Source: Bacteroides sp. (GTDB taxonomy: Bacteria; Bacteroidota; Bacteroidia; Bacteroidales; Bacteroidaceae). From it: a DNA stretch of 64,000 bases. Each line of letters starts with the position of its first letter. Position 1 is the first letter of the stretch. Where the stretch lies: NCBI GenBank assembly GCA_017472925.1, contig JAFUNS010000029.1, forward strand, positions 62,001 to 126,000, in the 5' to 3' direction. The notes under the pieces were generated by a model, which was not told the DNA's origin, searched no databases, and saw only the letters and a program-made list of their open reading frames with translations. Below are positions 1-9,040 of this stretch, piece by piece. The position numbers and the translations under genes were made by a program.

Positions 1-344
1 TGAGAGAGCTGATGATAGCTCTCTCCGACTTTGAAAACAAACTGATGGATACGCACGGAGTTTCATTGAACGAAGCAATGGTACTTTGTGCTTTAGGGGA
101 TGAATGTATAACTGCATCGATCATTGCCGAACGAACGGGTTTGCGTCCTTCTCATGCTTCCAAGGTAATCGGAACACTAGAAGCACGGGGCTACCTGATA
201 CGTGAGTTGGGTAAACAGGACAAGCGCCAAATGTATCTCTCGCTTACGGATGTAGGAAAAGGATGTTTGGAACAAATCAAGAGGTATGAATTTGAAGTTC
301 CCGCTTTACTGAAACCGGTATTTGATGGATATGTAACCCCTTAA
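1..344 (+). CDS. MarR-family transcriptional regulator, 5' end outside window
   Basis: The frame is open to the left edge, so the gene is partial: an internal ATG at 12 would give only 110 residues, while MarR proteins usually have about 140-150. The visible part holds the winged-helix DNA-binding domain: the recognition helix region LRPSHASKVIGTLEARGYL is followed by the wing KQDKRQMYLSLTDVG. MarR proteins bind DNA as dimers and usually repress neighbouring genes in response to small ligands. The target is unknown; the next gene is convergent, so it is not an obvious operon partner. The stop at 342-344 is followed by a strong bidirectional terminator. Confidence 0.85.
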   Translation, partial: RELMIALSDFENKLMDTHGVSLNEAMVLCALGDECITASIIAERTGLRPSHASKVIGTLEARGYLIRELGKQDKRQMYLSLTDVGKGCLEQIKRYEFEVPALLKPVFDGYVTP

Positions 345-368
345 TATTTAACTTTTTATTTAAAAATA

Positions 369-417
369 AAAACGAAAATCTGAATGCATCAACAAGGATG
401 ATTCAGATTTTCGTTTT
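369..417. terminator. Bidirectional terminator between marR and the peptide transporter
   Basis: A perfect 17-bp stem (369-385 with 401-417) encloses a 15-base loop that itself can pair CATC with GATG. A-rich and T-rich flanks make it work on both strands, as suits the convergent genes on either side. Confidence 0.85.
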
Positions 418-444
418 ATTTGGAATGACACAAAAGTGCCCTAA

Positions 445-1959
445 TTACTTAGCAACCTTTTCCAAACGCTTCAAGATGATGAAGATGAAGAGAGCAGCTA
501 CTACACAGATACCTGCTAATACACCCCATACTACTGTAAGCGGAGCACCCCACATCAAAGCCGGGATACTTACAAGGAAGTTACCGATAGCTGTAGATAC
601 GAACCATCCACCCATCATCATACCGGCATACTTAGGAGGAGCTACCTTAGTAACGAATGAGATACCAATAGGAGAAAGGAGCAATTCTGCAAAAGTAAGG
701 ATAAGATAAGTTGAAATCAACCAGTTGGCAGAAACATCAGCCATGTGCATAGGTTGACCGGCAGCATCCAATTCAGGAGCTGGCAAACCGATAGAACCAA
801 CTGTCAACAATACGTATGCAACAGCAGCTACCAACATACCCAAACCAATCTTCAACGGAGCTGAAGGTTCTTTACCCTTCTTGGCCAATGCACCGAAAAT
901 AGCAATTGAAACCGGTGTCAAGGCTACTACGAAACAAGCATTGAACTGTTGGAAGATAGGAGCACTAACTTCTGTTACATCAGGCAAACCGTTATACTTA
1001 TATACCAAACCAGCTACAGCAGCAGCAATCAAACCTGCAGAAATACCTTTACCCTTACCTGTCTTGCTTTGGAAAAGACCAAACAAACCGTATACAATGA
1101 AGATACCAAATACAAGGTTCATTACGTCGAATGCCATGCTCTGGATACCTGTAGACTGAGTAGCGGTATAGTCACGTGCAAAGAATGTCAATGTAGAACC
1201 ATTCTGATGGAAAGCCATCCAGAAGAAGATTACTACAGCAAATACCAAACACAAACAGATGATACGTTCTTTAGTTTGAGCTGGGGTAAGTTCTTCGGCA
1301 GCTGAACCGTTAGCTGACTTGGCTGCATTGCGGTCAGCATGCTTGAACATGCTTTGGCATCCACGATAAATAGCGATAGAAACAATCAAAGAAACACAAG
1401 CTACAGCAAAAGCAAAGTGATAAGAATCAGCTTCGCTAACGCCCAATGATGTTTGAGCCCATTCCATAATCTTGATGGCAGCAGTCGGAGCAAACATAGC
1501 ACCGATATTGATAGCCATATAGAATACACTGAAACCTGAATCGCGCTTGCTTGCATACTGAGGATCATTATACAAGTTACCTACAATAACCTGCAAGTTA
1601 CCCTTGAACAATCCGGTACCGGCACAAATCAATGCCAAAGCACCACCCATAGCAGCAACAGCTGGGAAACCGCTACCCAAAGGAATAGCCAATAAGAGGT
1701 AACCTAAGAACATGATGGTAATACCAATGGTTACCATCTTGCCAAAGCCGAACTTGTCGGCCAACATACCACCGAAAAGAGGCAAAAAATAAACAAAACC
1801 TAAGAATGTAGAATAAATAAGACCTGCAGTACCGGCTGAGAAACCAAAATTAGCCTGCAGGAACAATACGAACACAGCAAGCATGGTATAATAACCAAAA
1901 CGCTCGCCTGTGTTAGCTAACGCCAATGCGTATAACCCTTTGGGTTGACCTTCGAACAT
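445..1959 (-). CDS. POT/PTR2-family peptide:H+ symporter
   Basis: A 504-residue MFS protein with about 12-14 hydrophobic segments. It carries the POT signature in helix 1 (ERFGYY, residues 19-24) and the second PTR2 signature FYMAINIGAM near residue 150. POT proteins import di- and tripeptides with protons through the inner membrane. The family motif is normally ExxERFxYY; here the first Glu is Asn16, so one of the proton-coupling carboxylates is absent, which I believe is common in Bacteroidetes members. The gene is monocistronic, with a -7 box on the minus strand at 2002-2009. Confidence 0.93.
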   Translation of the reverse strand: MFEGQPKGLYALALANTGERFGYYTMLAVFVLFLQANFGFSAGTAGLIYSTFLGFVYFLPLFGGMLADKFGFGKMVTIGITIMFLGYLLLAIPLGSGFPAVAAMGGALALICAGTGLFKGNLQVIVGNLYNDPQYASKRDSGFSVFYMAINIGAMFAPTAAIKIMEWAQTSLGVSEADSYHFAFAVACVSLIVSIAIYRGCQSMFKHADRNAAKSANGSAAEELTPAQTKERIICLCLVFAVVIFFWMAFHQNGSTLTFFARDYTATQSTGIQSMAFDVMNLVFGIFIVYGLFGLFQSKTGKGKGISAGLIAAAVAGLVYKYNGLPDVTEVSAPIFQQFNACFVVALTPVSIAIFGALAKKGKEPSAPLKIGLGMLVAAVAYVLLTVGSIGLPAPELDAAGQPMHMADVSANWLISTYLILTFAELLLSPIGISFVTKVAPPKYAGMMMGGWFVSTAIGNFLVSIPALMWGAPLTVVWGVLAGICVVAALFIFIILKRLEKVAK

Positions 1960-2001
1960 AAAATTAAAATTATTAAGTTAATACTATTTTTTCTTTGTCT
2001 G

Positions 2002-2009
2002 CAAAGATA
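2002..2009 (-). promoter_or_regulatory. -7 promoter box of the POT transporter
   Basis: Minus-strand TATCTTTG fits the Bacteroidetes consensus TAnnTTTG and lies about 45 bases upstream of the start codon at 1959. The upstream -33 element is weak (TTG 17 bases away). Confidence 0.6.
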
Positions 2010-2031
2010 AGATAATTATGCTAAATCAAGA

Positions 2032-2059
2032 AAAAAGAGCCAATTAATCGGCTCTTTTT
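2032..2059 (-). terminator. Terminator of ybaK
   Basis: Stem AAAAAGAGCC / GGCTCTTTTT (2032-2041 with 2050-2059) lies just past the ybaK stop on the minus strand. Confidence 0.8.
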
Positions 2060-2065
2060 ATGGGT

Positions 2066-2551
2066 TTATTCTTCAAAAAGGCTGCAAATTACAGCTTTCG
2101 ACTCTTTTATCAGGTCAGTTGGGGCAAGTTTTATCTGTAATCCACGAATACCGGCACTGACATAAATGTATGGAAACTGTTCACAAGTTTCGTGTATGTA
2201 AGTGGGAAAATGCTTCTTCATTCCGATAGGCGAACAACCGCCACGGATGTAACCGGTCAGCGGGAGCAAATCTTTCATTGGAATGAGGTCGCACTTCTTG
2301 TTACCTGAAACTTTAGCTGCCAATTTGAGGTTTACTTCATGTTCACCAGGAATCACACAAACAAAATAACCTGTTTTATCACCGTGCAGTACTAAAGTCT
2401 TGAATACTTGTTCGATATTTTCTCCCAAACTTTCGGCTACATGGATTGCACTCAAGTCGTTTTCATCCACTTCATAAGGGATGAGTTCGTATTTCACTTT
2501 GGCCTTATCCAACAAACGGGCCACATTGGTCTTGTTTATTTTTTCTTTCAT
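2066..2551 (-). CDS. ybaK: Cys-tRNA(Pro)/Cys-tRNA(Cys) deacylase, YbaK family
   Basis: A 161-residue protein matching YbaK/EbsC in length and layout: KTLVLHGD near residues 50-57, and the segments GNKKCDLIPM and YIRGGCSPIGMKKHFPTYI, including the conserved lysine and GxxSPIG loop. The family hydrolyses Cys mischarged onto tRNA(Pro) in the cytoplasm, acting in trans to prolyl-tRNA synthetase. It is downstream of uvrA on the same strand, separated by a 61-base gap that contains a small REP-like palindrome. Its own terminator follows. Confidence 0.92.
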   Translation of the reverse strand: MKEKINKTNVARLLDKAKVKYELIPYEVDENDLSAIHVAESLGENIEQVFKTLVLHGDKTGYFVCVIPGEHEVNLKLAAKVSGNKKCDLIPMKDLLPLTGYIRGGCSPIGMKKHFPTYIHETCEQFPYIYVSAGIRGLQIKLAPTDLIKESKAVICSLFEE

Positions 2552-2578
2552 AAATTCCAGTCATTGTATACTTTTCAG

Positions 2579-2599
2579 ATCCTTCGCTTTGCTCAGGAT
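2579..2599. repeat. REP-like 21-bp palindrome
   Basis: ATCCT at one end pairs with AGGAT at the other around an inner GC-TTT-GC core. Such ATCCTTCGCnnnGCTCAGGAT sequences recur in intergenic DNA of many bacteria. Here it sits between uvrA and ybaK; related, decayed wording appears near 59117-59170. Confidence 0.5.
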
Positions 2600-2612
2600 A
2601 ATATTTCAAGGA

Positions 2613-5435
2613 TTATAATTCTTCCTTTATAAAAGGAGGTGTGTATCCCAACTTGCTTTCGGCTACTTCTTCAGGCGTTCCACAAGAAAGCACCTGTCCT
2701 CCTCCCCGTCCGCCTTCGGGTCCCATATCAATAATGTAATCGGATTGCTTGATAACATCCAGGTTATGTTCGATGATAATTACCGTATTGCCTTTATCCA
2801 CCAAGCGATTGAGTACATTCATCAGTACACGAATATCTTCGAAATGCAAGCCGGTAGTAGGTTCATCCAAGATGTAAACGGTCTTTCCTGTATCCCGTTT
2901 AGATAATTCGGTAGCCAATTTTACACGCTGACTCTCTCCTCCCGATAACGTTGTGGATGGTTGTCCTAACTTAATGTATCCCAATCCTACATCTTGCAAC
3001 ACCTTAATCTTATTTAAGATGGAAGGTACATTTTCAAAGAACTCTACTGCCCTATTGATAGTCATATCGAGTACATCGGCTATGGATTTCCCTTTAAAGC
3101 GCACTTCCAATGTTTCACGGTTATAACGCTTGCCATGGCACACCTCACAAGGTACCATCACATCGGGCAAGAAATTCATTTCGATGGTCTTATAACCATT
3201 ACCGCCACAGGCTTCACATCGTCCACCCGTTACATTGAAAGAAAAGCGTCCGGCCTTATAACCACGAAGTTTGGCTTCGGGAAGGTTCACAAAAAGATTA
3301 CGAATGTCTGAAAACACACCTGTATAAGTAGCAGGATTAGAACGAGGAGTACGTCCTAAGGGCGATTGGTCAACATTCACCACTTTATCTATATATTCCA
3401 TACCTTCATAACTATCGTATGGCAAAGAATCTTGCAATGAACGATAGAAATGTTGGGACAGAATAGGTTGTAACGTATCGTTTATTAAGGTGGATTTTCC
3501 ACTACCCGATACACCGGTTACACAAATGAGTTTACCCAATGGAAATTCTACATCTACATTCTTCAGGTTATTTCCTTTGGCTCCTCTTATCCAGAAAGAA
3601 TGACCATTCCCTTCTCTTCGTTTAACAGGAACTTCTATTTTCATTTGGCCATTCAAATACTGTGAGGTAAGTGTTTCCTTCTGAAGCATTTCTTGAGGAG
3701 TTCCTTGAAAAACTACTTCTCCTCCCATTCGTCCAGCATGAGGTCCCATATCAATTACATAATCGGCAGCCAACATCATGTCCTTGTCATGCTCCACTAC
3801 AATGACCGAATTGCCTGTATCGCGTAATTTTTTCAGTGAACAAATCAACCGTTGGTTGTCACGTTGGTGCAATCCGATACTCGGTTCATCGAGAATATAA
3901 AGCACGTTAACCAATTGTGAACCAATTTGGGTAGCCAAACGGATACGTTGACTCTCTCCGCCTGATAATGATACAGATGTACGATTCAGAGAAAGGTAAT
4001 CCAAACCTACATCGAGCAAAAAACGCAAGCGGCTTTTCAGTTCTTTTAGAATTTCTTCTGCAATCTTCCGTTGTTTTTCTTCCAAATGTGGGTTTACTCC
4101 TTCCAACCATTCATACAATTCACTGATATCCATGCTAGCCAATTGATAGATGTTTTTATCATGAATACGGTAGTGTAAGGCTTCCCTATTCAAGCGTGCT
4201 CCGTGGCATTCCGGACATACGTCAGTCTTGGCAAATTGTTCTGCCCATTTCTGTGCAGTAGCCGATGCATCCTTTTCCTGCATCATCTGAATGTATTTGA
4301 TGATACCTTCGTATGTGGTGAAATAGTCGGAAGAGGTATGAATAAGTGAACTTTTGATTTTGATGCGTTCATCGGAACCCTGCAAAATTTCATCAATAAC
4401 TTCTGAAGAAAACTCTTTAACGGGTGTCTTTAAAGTTAATCCGTATTTCTCGAGCATGGCATCTAATTGCCAGAAAATCATCACATTCTTGTATTTCCCT
4501 AAAGGAGCAATGGCACCTTCGTAAATGGATAGTTCACGATTAGGAATCACTTTATCTATATCCACCAAATTTACATAGCCCAATCCCTTGCATCGGGGAC
4601 AGGCTCCCTGTGGAGAATTAAATGAAAAGTTATGAGGTGCCGGTTCTTTATAGGAAAGTCCGGTTATGGGGCACATCAAGCGTTTACTATAGTGACGAAC
4701 CTCATTAGTCTGTGCATCAAGAATCATGATCAATCCATCTCCTTGGTGCATGGCTGTAGCAATACTTTGTTTCAGACGTTTATCTTCCTTATCGCCTACC
4801 GCCATCTTGTCGACAACCATTTCGATATCATGATTCTTATAACGGTCTACCTTCATTCCATGAGTAATTTCCTTCACCTCGCCATCCACACGAACATAAA
4901 GATACCCCTTTTTACGTACTTGCTCAAACAATTCTTTATAATGGCCTTTACGAGTACGTATCAACGGAGCCAATATGAATATACGTTTACCTTTATATTC
5001 TTTATATATCAAATCAAGCACTTGTTCTTCGGTATACTTTACCATCTTTTCGCCAGATAGATAAGAATAGGCTACTCCTGCCCTTGCAAACAACAAACGC
5101 AAATAGTCATATATTTCTGTGGTGGTTCCAACGGTAGAACGAGGATTTTTGTTTGTAGTTTTTTGTTCAATGGAAATAACAGGGCTAAGTCCTGTTATCT
5201 TATCGACATCCGGGCGTTCCATACCTCCCAAAAAGTTACGTGCATAAGCCGAAAATGTCTCTATGTATCGACGTTGTCCCTCCGCAAAAATTGTGTCGAA
5301 AGCCAATGATGACTTCCCACTTCCACTCAGTCCTGTTATAACAGTCAGACTATCGCGTGGAATCTGTACATCTATATTTTTTAGATTATGTACGCGGGCA
5401 CCGTATATATTTATCTGTTCTTTTTCTTCTGTCAT
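2613..5435 (-). CDS. uvrA: Excinuclease ABC subunit A
   Basis: The 940-residue length is normal for UvrA, the damage-recognition ATPase of nucleotide excision repair. There are two ABC ATPase modules: Walker A GLSGSGKS at residues 35-42 and GVSGSGKS near 640, with ABC signatures [12 protein letters not shown] and [12 protein letters not shown]. Zinc ligands are visible as CPRCKGLGY and as CEACGGNGY with CEVCHG. It loads UvrB, whose gene lies 4.6 kb away in this window. Transcription probably starts from the -7 box at 5467-5474. Nothing looks broken. Confidence 0.98.
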   Translation of the reverse strand: MTEEKEQINIYGARVHNLKNIDVQIPRDSLTVITGLSGSGKSSLAFDTIFAEGQRRYIETFSAYARNFLGGMERPDVDKITGLSPVISIEQKTTNKNPRSTVGTTTEIYDYLRLLFARAGVAYSYLSGEKMVKYTEEQVLDLIYKEYKGKRIFILAPLIRTRKGHYKELFEQVRKKGYLYVRVDGEVKEITHGMKVDRYKNHDIEMVVDKMAVGDKEDKRLKQSIATAMHQGDGLIMILDAQTNEVRHYSKRLMCPITGLSYKEPAPHNFSFNSPQGACPRCKGLGYVNLVDIDKVIPNRELSIYEGAIAPLGKYKNVMIFWQLDAMLEKYGLTLKTPVKEFSSEVIDEILQGSDERIKIKSSLIHTSSDYFTTYEGIIKYIQMMQEKDASATAQKWAEQFAKTDVCPECHGARLNREALHYRIHDKNIYQLASMDISELYEWLEGVNPHLEEKQRKIAEEILKELKSRLRFLLDVGLDYLSLNRTSVSLSGGESQRIRLATQIGSQLVNVLYILDEPSIGLHQRDNQRLICSLKKLRDTGNSVIVVEHDKDMMLAADYVIDMGPHAGRMGGEVVFQGTPQEMLQKETLTSQYLNGQMKIEVPVKRREGNGHSFWIRGAKGNNLKNVDVEFPLGKLICVTGVSGSGKSTLINDTLQPILSQHFYRSLQDSLPYDSYEGMEYIDKVVNVDQSPLGRTPRSNPATYTGVFSDIRNLFVNLPEAKLRGYKAGRFSFNVTGGRCEACGGNGYKTIEMNFLPDVMVPCEVCHGKRYNRETLEVRFKGKSIADVLDMTINRAVEFFENVPSILNKIKVLQDVGLGYIKLGQPSTTLSGGESQRVKLATELSKRDTGKTVYILDEPTTGLHFEDIRVLMNVLNRLVDKGNTVIIIEHNLDVIKQSDYIIDMGPEGGRGGGQVLSCGTPEEVAESKLGYTPPFIKEEL

Positions 5436-5466
5436 ATCTGAATTTGCCTACAAGCTTTTAAACATG

Positions 5467-5474
5467 CAAATTTA
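5467..5474 (-). promoter_or_regulatory. -7 promoter box of uvrA
   Basis: Minus-strand TAAATTTG (TAnnTTTG consensus) lies 32 bases upstream of the uvrA ATG. No clear -33 box was seen. Confidence 0.55.
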
Positions 5475-5559
5475 GTGTTTCCGAATGAAATATTTGGTTA
5501 AAAAGCATAATATTCTTCGGCTTTCCTTATATATAATAGGTAAGAATGACTTTTTTTTG

Positions 5560-5567
5560 TAATTTTG
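5560..5567 (+). promoter_or_regulatory. -7 promoter box of the LysM/PBP gene
   Basis: TAATTTTG fits TAnnTTTG and lies 28 bases before the ATG at 5595. A possible TTG start at 5565 falls inside this box, which argues for the ATG as the true start and a 5' UTR of about 20 bases. Confidence 0.6.
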
Positions 5568-5594
5568 CTGCTTGTTATAACCAGTATTCAACAA

Positions 5595-7409
5595 ATGAAA
5601 TTTATACAAACTTTATATTTGGCTGCCGCTATATCGGTATTACCAGTAGTGAATGTCTGTGCGCAGACTTCTAACGGTTTCTTTATGCATACCGTAACTA
5701 AAGGACAGAGCTTGTACTCTATTGCAAGTATGTATAATGTGACCATTGACGAGATTATACAACTTAATCCTGAAAGTAAAGAACGCATAAAGGCTGGTGA
5801 AGCTTTAAAGATTCCTCAAAAAGCCAATAATGGTCAACCTACCTATCATACCATTCAGTCTGGTGAAACTTTGTACCAACTTACGGTTCGTTATGGAGTG
5901 ACCGCACAAGATATCTGTAGAGCCAATCCGGGATTGAGTGCCAAGAATTTCCGAGTAGGTCAAGTCGTTGCCATTCCTGCACAAAAAGTAGAAAATGAAC
6001 AACCCGTTCAACAACAAGCGAATGTAAAGTCACAAAACCCTGTACAGGCTAATGCAAATAAGGAACCTTTAAAGCCTAATTGCCGCGATATGCACAAGGT
6101 ACAACGGAAAGAAACCGTATATAGTATCAGTAAACTATATGGTATTACAGAAGAAGAATTGATTGCGGCCAATCCTGAATTGCGCAAGCAAAAGCTTAAA
6201 AAAGGAAAATTTCTCTGTATACCTTATGCTAAAGCACCTGCATCCCATAATAATGTGACTAAAAGTACACAAACGCCGGTATCCAATGTAGAACTATTCC
6301 GTCAGAATCAAAAGGAAAGCAAAAAATATGCTTCTATCAAGGTAGCTGTTATGTTGCCGTTTATGACGGATGGAACAGGTAATAAGGATGAACAAGGGCG
6401 TATGGTAGAGTATTATGAAGGATTCCTGATGGCTGTTGACAGCTTGAAGAAACAAGGTGTATCTGTAGATGTTTATACGTATGATATCGGTAATACAAAA
6501 GCTTCATTGGCCCAACTCCTTGAAAATAAAACGGAACTGAAGGGAATGGACTTTATTTTTGGTCCGGCTTATACAGATCAAGTAAAACTGATGGCTGATT
6601 ATGCTGAACAGAATAAGATAAGACTGGTTGTTCCGTTTACATCTAAAAGTGATGTTGTATTCAATAACCCCTATGTATTCCAAATCAATACACCTCAATC
6701 TTATCTGTTTTCTGAAGTTTACGAACATTACCTTCGCAAATTTCCGAATGCTCATGTCGTATTTCTAGATGTAGAAACAGGCGACAATGATAAGGCTGAC
6801 TTTATAGCTGGGTTAAAAGAAGAATTAAAAAATAAACAGATTACTTTCAAGGAATTGAAAGGTGCTGCGATTACTCCTGAAGGTATGAAAACGGTTGTGG
6901 ACTCGTTGAGAGAGAATGTGCTTATACCTACTTCGGGAAAGAATATATCTCTTATCAAGATATTACCACAATTGATTATTACCTCTCGTGAACATCCCAA
7001 TTATGATATGAAGCTGTTTGGCTATCCTGAATGGCAAACCTATACCTATGATCATTTATCCAGTTTCTTTGAATTGGATACATATTTCTATTCTTCCTTC
7101 TATACAAACAATTTGTTTCCCGAGGCTGTAAAATTCACATCTGCTTACCGGAAATGGTATAGCAAAGATATGGCAAATACATACCCCAAATATGGAATGT
7201 TAGGTTTTGATACAGCTTACTTCTTCTTAAAGGCACTTTCGCAATATGGAAGTGACATGGAAGAAAATATGAATAGAACAATGGTCAATCCCATTCAAAC
7301 CGGTTTCAAGTTTGAAAGAGTGAACAATTGGGGCGGTTTTATCAATCGGAAAGTGTTTTTCGTGCGCTTTACTAAGAATTATGAATTGATTAAACTTGAT
7401 TTTGAATAA
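5595..7409 (+). CDS. Three-LysM envelope protein with a type-1 periplasmic-binding-protein domain
   Basis: The start is ATG 5595, giving 604 residues that open with a Sec signal peptide (MKFIQTLYLAAAISVLPVV, then VCAQ). Three LysM modules follow, beginning near VTKGQSLYSIA, IQSGETLYQLT and VQRKETVYSIS (about residues 30-210), which should bind peptidoglycan. From about residue 255 there is a domain resembling type-1 periplasmic binding proteins (IKVAVMLPF, then DFIFGPAYTDQV). A PBP-1 fold is also found in E. coli LpoA, an activator of peptidoglycan synthase, so a cell-wall role is a reasonable inference, not shown. One base separates it from the beta-barrel gene downstream, so the two are probably one operon. 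Confidence 0.85.
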   Translation: MKFIQTLYLAAAISVLPVVNVCAQTSNGFFMHTVTKGQSLYSIASMYNVTIDEIIQLNPESKERIKAGEALKIPQKANNGQPTYHTIQSGETLYQLTVRYGVTAQDICRANPGLSAKNFRVGQVVAIPAQKVENEQPVQQQANVKSQNPVQANANKEPLKPNCRDMHKVQRKETVYSISKLYGITEEELIAANPELRKQKLKKGKFLCIPYAKAPASHNNVTKSTQTPVSNVELFRQNQKESKKYASIKVAVMLPFMTDGTGNKDEQGRMVEYYEGFLMAVDSLKKQGVSVDVYTYDIGNTKASLAQLLENKTELKGMDFIFGPAYTDQVKLMADYAEQNKIRLVVPFTSKSDVVFNNPYVFQINTPQSYLFSEVYEHYLRKFPNAHVVFLDVETGDNDKADFIAGLKEELKNKQITFKELKGAAITPEGMKTVVDSLRENVLIPTSGKNISLIKILPQLIITSREHPNYDMKLFGYPEWQTYTYDHLSSFFELDTYFYSSFYTNNLFPEAVKFTSAYRKWYSKDMANTYPKYGMLGFDTAYFFLKALSQYGSDMEENMNRTMVNPIQTGFKFERVNNWGGFINRKVFFVRFTKNYELIKLDFE

Positions 7410-7410
7410 A

Positions 7411-8115
7411 ATGAAAAGATATAAATTTTTGTTGCTGTTGGCGCTTACTCTGACTTGCTCTACTTCAGCCATGGCCCAATTGGGCGAATTACGTGGAGAG
7501 CTTGCACTTGGGGTAAATGCTGGGATGAATATGAGTAAAGTCGATTTCAGTCCACGTATCAAGCAAAAGAACCAAAGTGGTATGTCATTTGGACTTACAG
7601 CCAGATACATGTGTGAAAAATATTTTAAGATGATGTGTGGGATACAGGCTGAACTTAATTATTCACAAAGAGGATGGAATGAATTGATTGAAGATGGATC
7701 TGGAAATACTTATAATCGAGTCATGAATTATGTGGAAGTACCGTTATTGGCTCATTTGGCATTTGGTAAAGATTCACGAACAAGGGGTATGAAGTTCTTC
7801 TTAAATATGGGTCCACAATTTGCATATTTTATAAGCGATAAAGAAAATAAGGGAGGAGAAGAATGGAATACTAACATGCGCCCGAATGGTGTTATCCATC
7901 AATATGGAAAAGAAGTGGAGAATAAACTGGATTATGGTATTGTAGCTGGAGCCGGATTAGAATTGAGTACAGGAATCGGTCATTTCTTGGTGGAAGGACG
8001 TTATTATTATGGTTTGGGAGATTTTTATCACAATGCCAAGAAGGATGAATTCGGACGATCCGGACATTCTTACATCGGAGTTCGACTGACTTATCTATAT
8101 GATATTATAAAATAA
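7411..8115 (+). CDS. Outer-membrane beta-barrel protein, PorT-like
   Basis: The start chosen is ATG 7411 (MKRYKFLLLLALTLT plus a SAMAQ cleavage site), one base after the upstream stop; a TTG at 7396 would put residues before the signal peptide. About 234 residues with alternating aromatic/hydrophobic strands, and the C-terminal YIGVRLTYLYDI typical of 8-stranded barrels, as in the 'porin family / outer membrane beta-barrel' PF13568 group. It probably sits in the outer membrane and works with the LysM protein, but its exact role is unknown. Confidence 0.85.
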   Translation: MKRYKFLLLLALTLTCSTSAMAQLGELRGELALGVNAGMNMSKVDFSPRIKQKNQSGMSFGLTARYMCEKYFKMMCGIQAELNYSQRGWNELIEDGSGNTYNRVMNYVEVPLLAHLAFGKDSRTRGMKFFLNMGPQFAYFISDKENKGGEEWNTNMRPNGVIHQYGKEVENKLDYGIVAGAGLELSTGIGHFLVEGRYYYGLGDFYHNAKKDEFGRSGHSYIGVRLTYLYDIIK

Positions 8116-8153
8116 AAAAAAGTGGGTGACAAAATTTTGTCACCCACTTTTTT
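8116..8153. terminator. Bidirectional terminator
   Basis: A perfect 19-bp palindromic stem (8116-8134 with 8135-8153), A-rich on the left and T-rich on the right, lies between the barrel gene and the convergent DUF4293 gene. Confidence 0.85.
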
Positions 8154-8167
8154 AATATATTTATTGG

Positions 8168-8620
8168 TTATCTTAAACGGTCGTATGCTTTTACCAATGC
8201 TTCGTCTGCTCCAATGGAACGAATGGCCAACCAATTGAGTATGAGTGCAACAAAAGGCAAACATACCAACCAAGATGGAGTGAACGAAGCGTCGTCGGCC
8301 AACATGGTGGTTACAAACACAACAAATATAACATAGTAACCAATCAACAAAATACTGCTGAATATGGTTAGTCTGATTTGCAACATACGTTTCTTAAAAA
8401 GAAAGATGGTAACCAAAGCCAAAAGAGCTATAATTAATAACAAGACAAACAATGCCCATGGAGCGTAATTTGAGTTACCTTCTGCTGTAGTGATGCAAAG
8501 ATTGGTAAATGTTGAAATCTCATTGTCTGGAGTAAGGATAGCACCAACCGGATTACACATACATACAATCATCAGGATGGTTACTACTAATAAGTAAATA
8601 CTCTGTATACGTTGAATCAT
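8168..8620 (-). CDS. DUF4293 integral membrane protein
   Basis: 150 residues with four hydrophobic helices. The start MIQRIQSIYLLVV and loop layout match the Bacteroidetes DUF4293 family, whose function is not known. It is the distal gene of a minus-strand run bamD - rpoZ-like - DUF4293, but a terminator-like hairpin at 8643-8673 separates it from the omega gene. The conserved association with bamD and omega is a hint of envelope housekeeping and nothing more. Confidence 0.8.
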   Translation of the reverse strand: MIQRIQSIYLLVVTILMIVCMCNPVGAILTPDNEISTFTNLCITTAEGNSNYAPWALFVLLLIIALLALVTIFLFKKRMLQIRLTIFSSILLIGYYVIFVVFVTTMLADDASFTPSWLVCLPFVALILNWLAIRSIGADEALVKAYDRLR

Positions 8621-8642
8621 AACAATTGTTTTTATAAAAAAG

Positions 8643-8673
8643 AAAGGCCGATTTCTATATGGAAATGGCCTTT
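8643..8673 (-). terminator. Terminator of the omega gene
   Basis: Stem AAAGGCC-(G)-ATTTC with GAAAT-GGCCTTT, followed on the minus strand by a T-rich run. It lies between the omega stop and the DUF4293 start, so DUF4293 may depend on readthrough or its own promoter. Confidence 0.65.
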
Positions 8674-8686
8674 ATAAAAGTCCTTA

Positions 8687-9022
8687 TTATTGAAGTTTTT
8701 CTTTTTCTTTAGCTGGGTTACGATAATAAACCTTACCTTCCATGTACTCTTGAGTGGCAATTAAAGTAGGCTTCGGGAGTTTTTCGTAATAGCGTGAAAT
8801 TTCAATCTGTTCTCTGTTTTCGAAAACTTCTTCGAGATTGTCATTGTACGATGCAAATTCCTGCAACTTCTTCGATAAGTCGTTCTTCATTTCTGCACCA
8901 ATCTGATTGGAACGTTTACCGATAATGGCAACAGTTTCATAAACATTGCCCGTATCTTCACACAAATTCATCATGTCACGAGTTACGGTGTTGGTCGGAG
9001 CATTTGTCTTTTTGTAATCCAT
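8687..9022 (-). CDS. rpoZ: RNA polymerase omega-like subunit (RpoZ/Rpb6 family)
   Basis: 111 residues matching the Bacteroidetes omega family: MDYKKTNAPTNTVTRDMM, then NVYETVAIIGKRSNQI, the segment that resembles the omega/Rpb6 core, then a C-terminal tail with TLIATQEYMEGKVYY. Omega helps assemble and stabilise RNA polymerase. It starts 18 bases after the bamD stop, so the two genes are probably cotranscribed. Confidence 0.85.
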   Translation of the reverse strand: MDYKKTNAPTNTVTRDMMNLCEDTGNVYETVAIIGKRSNQIGAEMKNDLSKKLQEFASYNDNLEEVFENREQIEISRYYEKLPKPTLIATQEYMEGKVYYRNPAKEKEKLQ

Positions 9023-9040
9023 AATTTCTATTAATTATTT

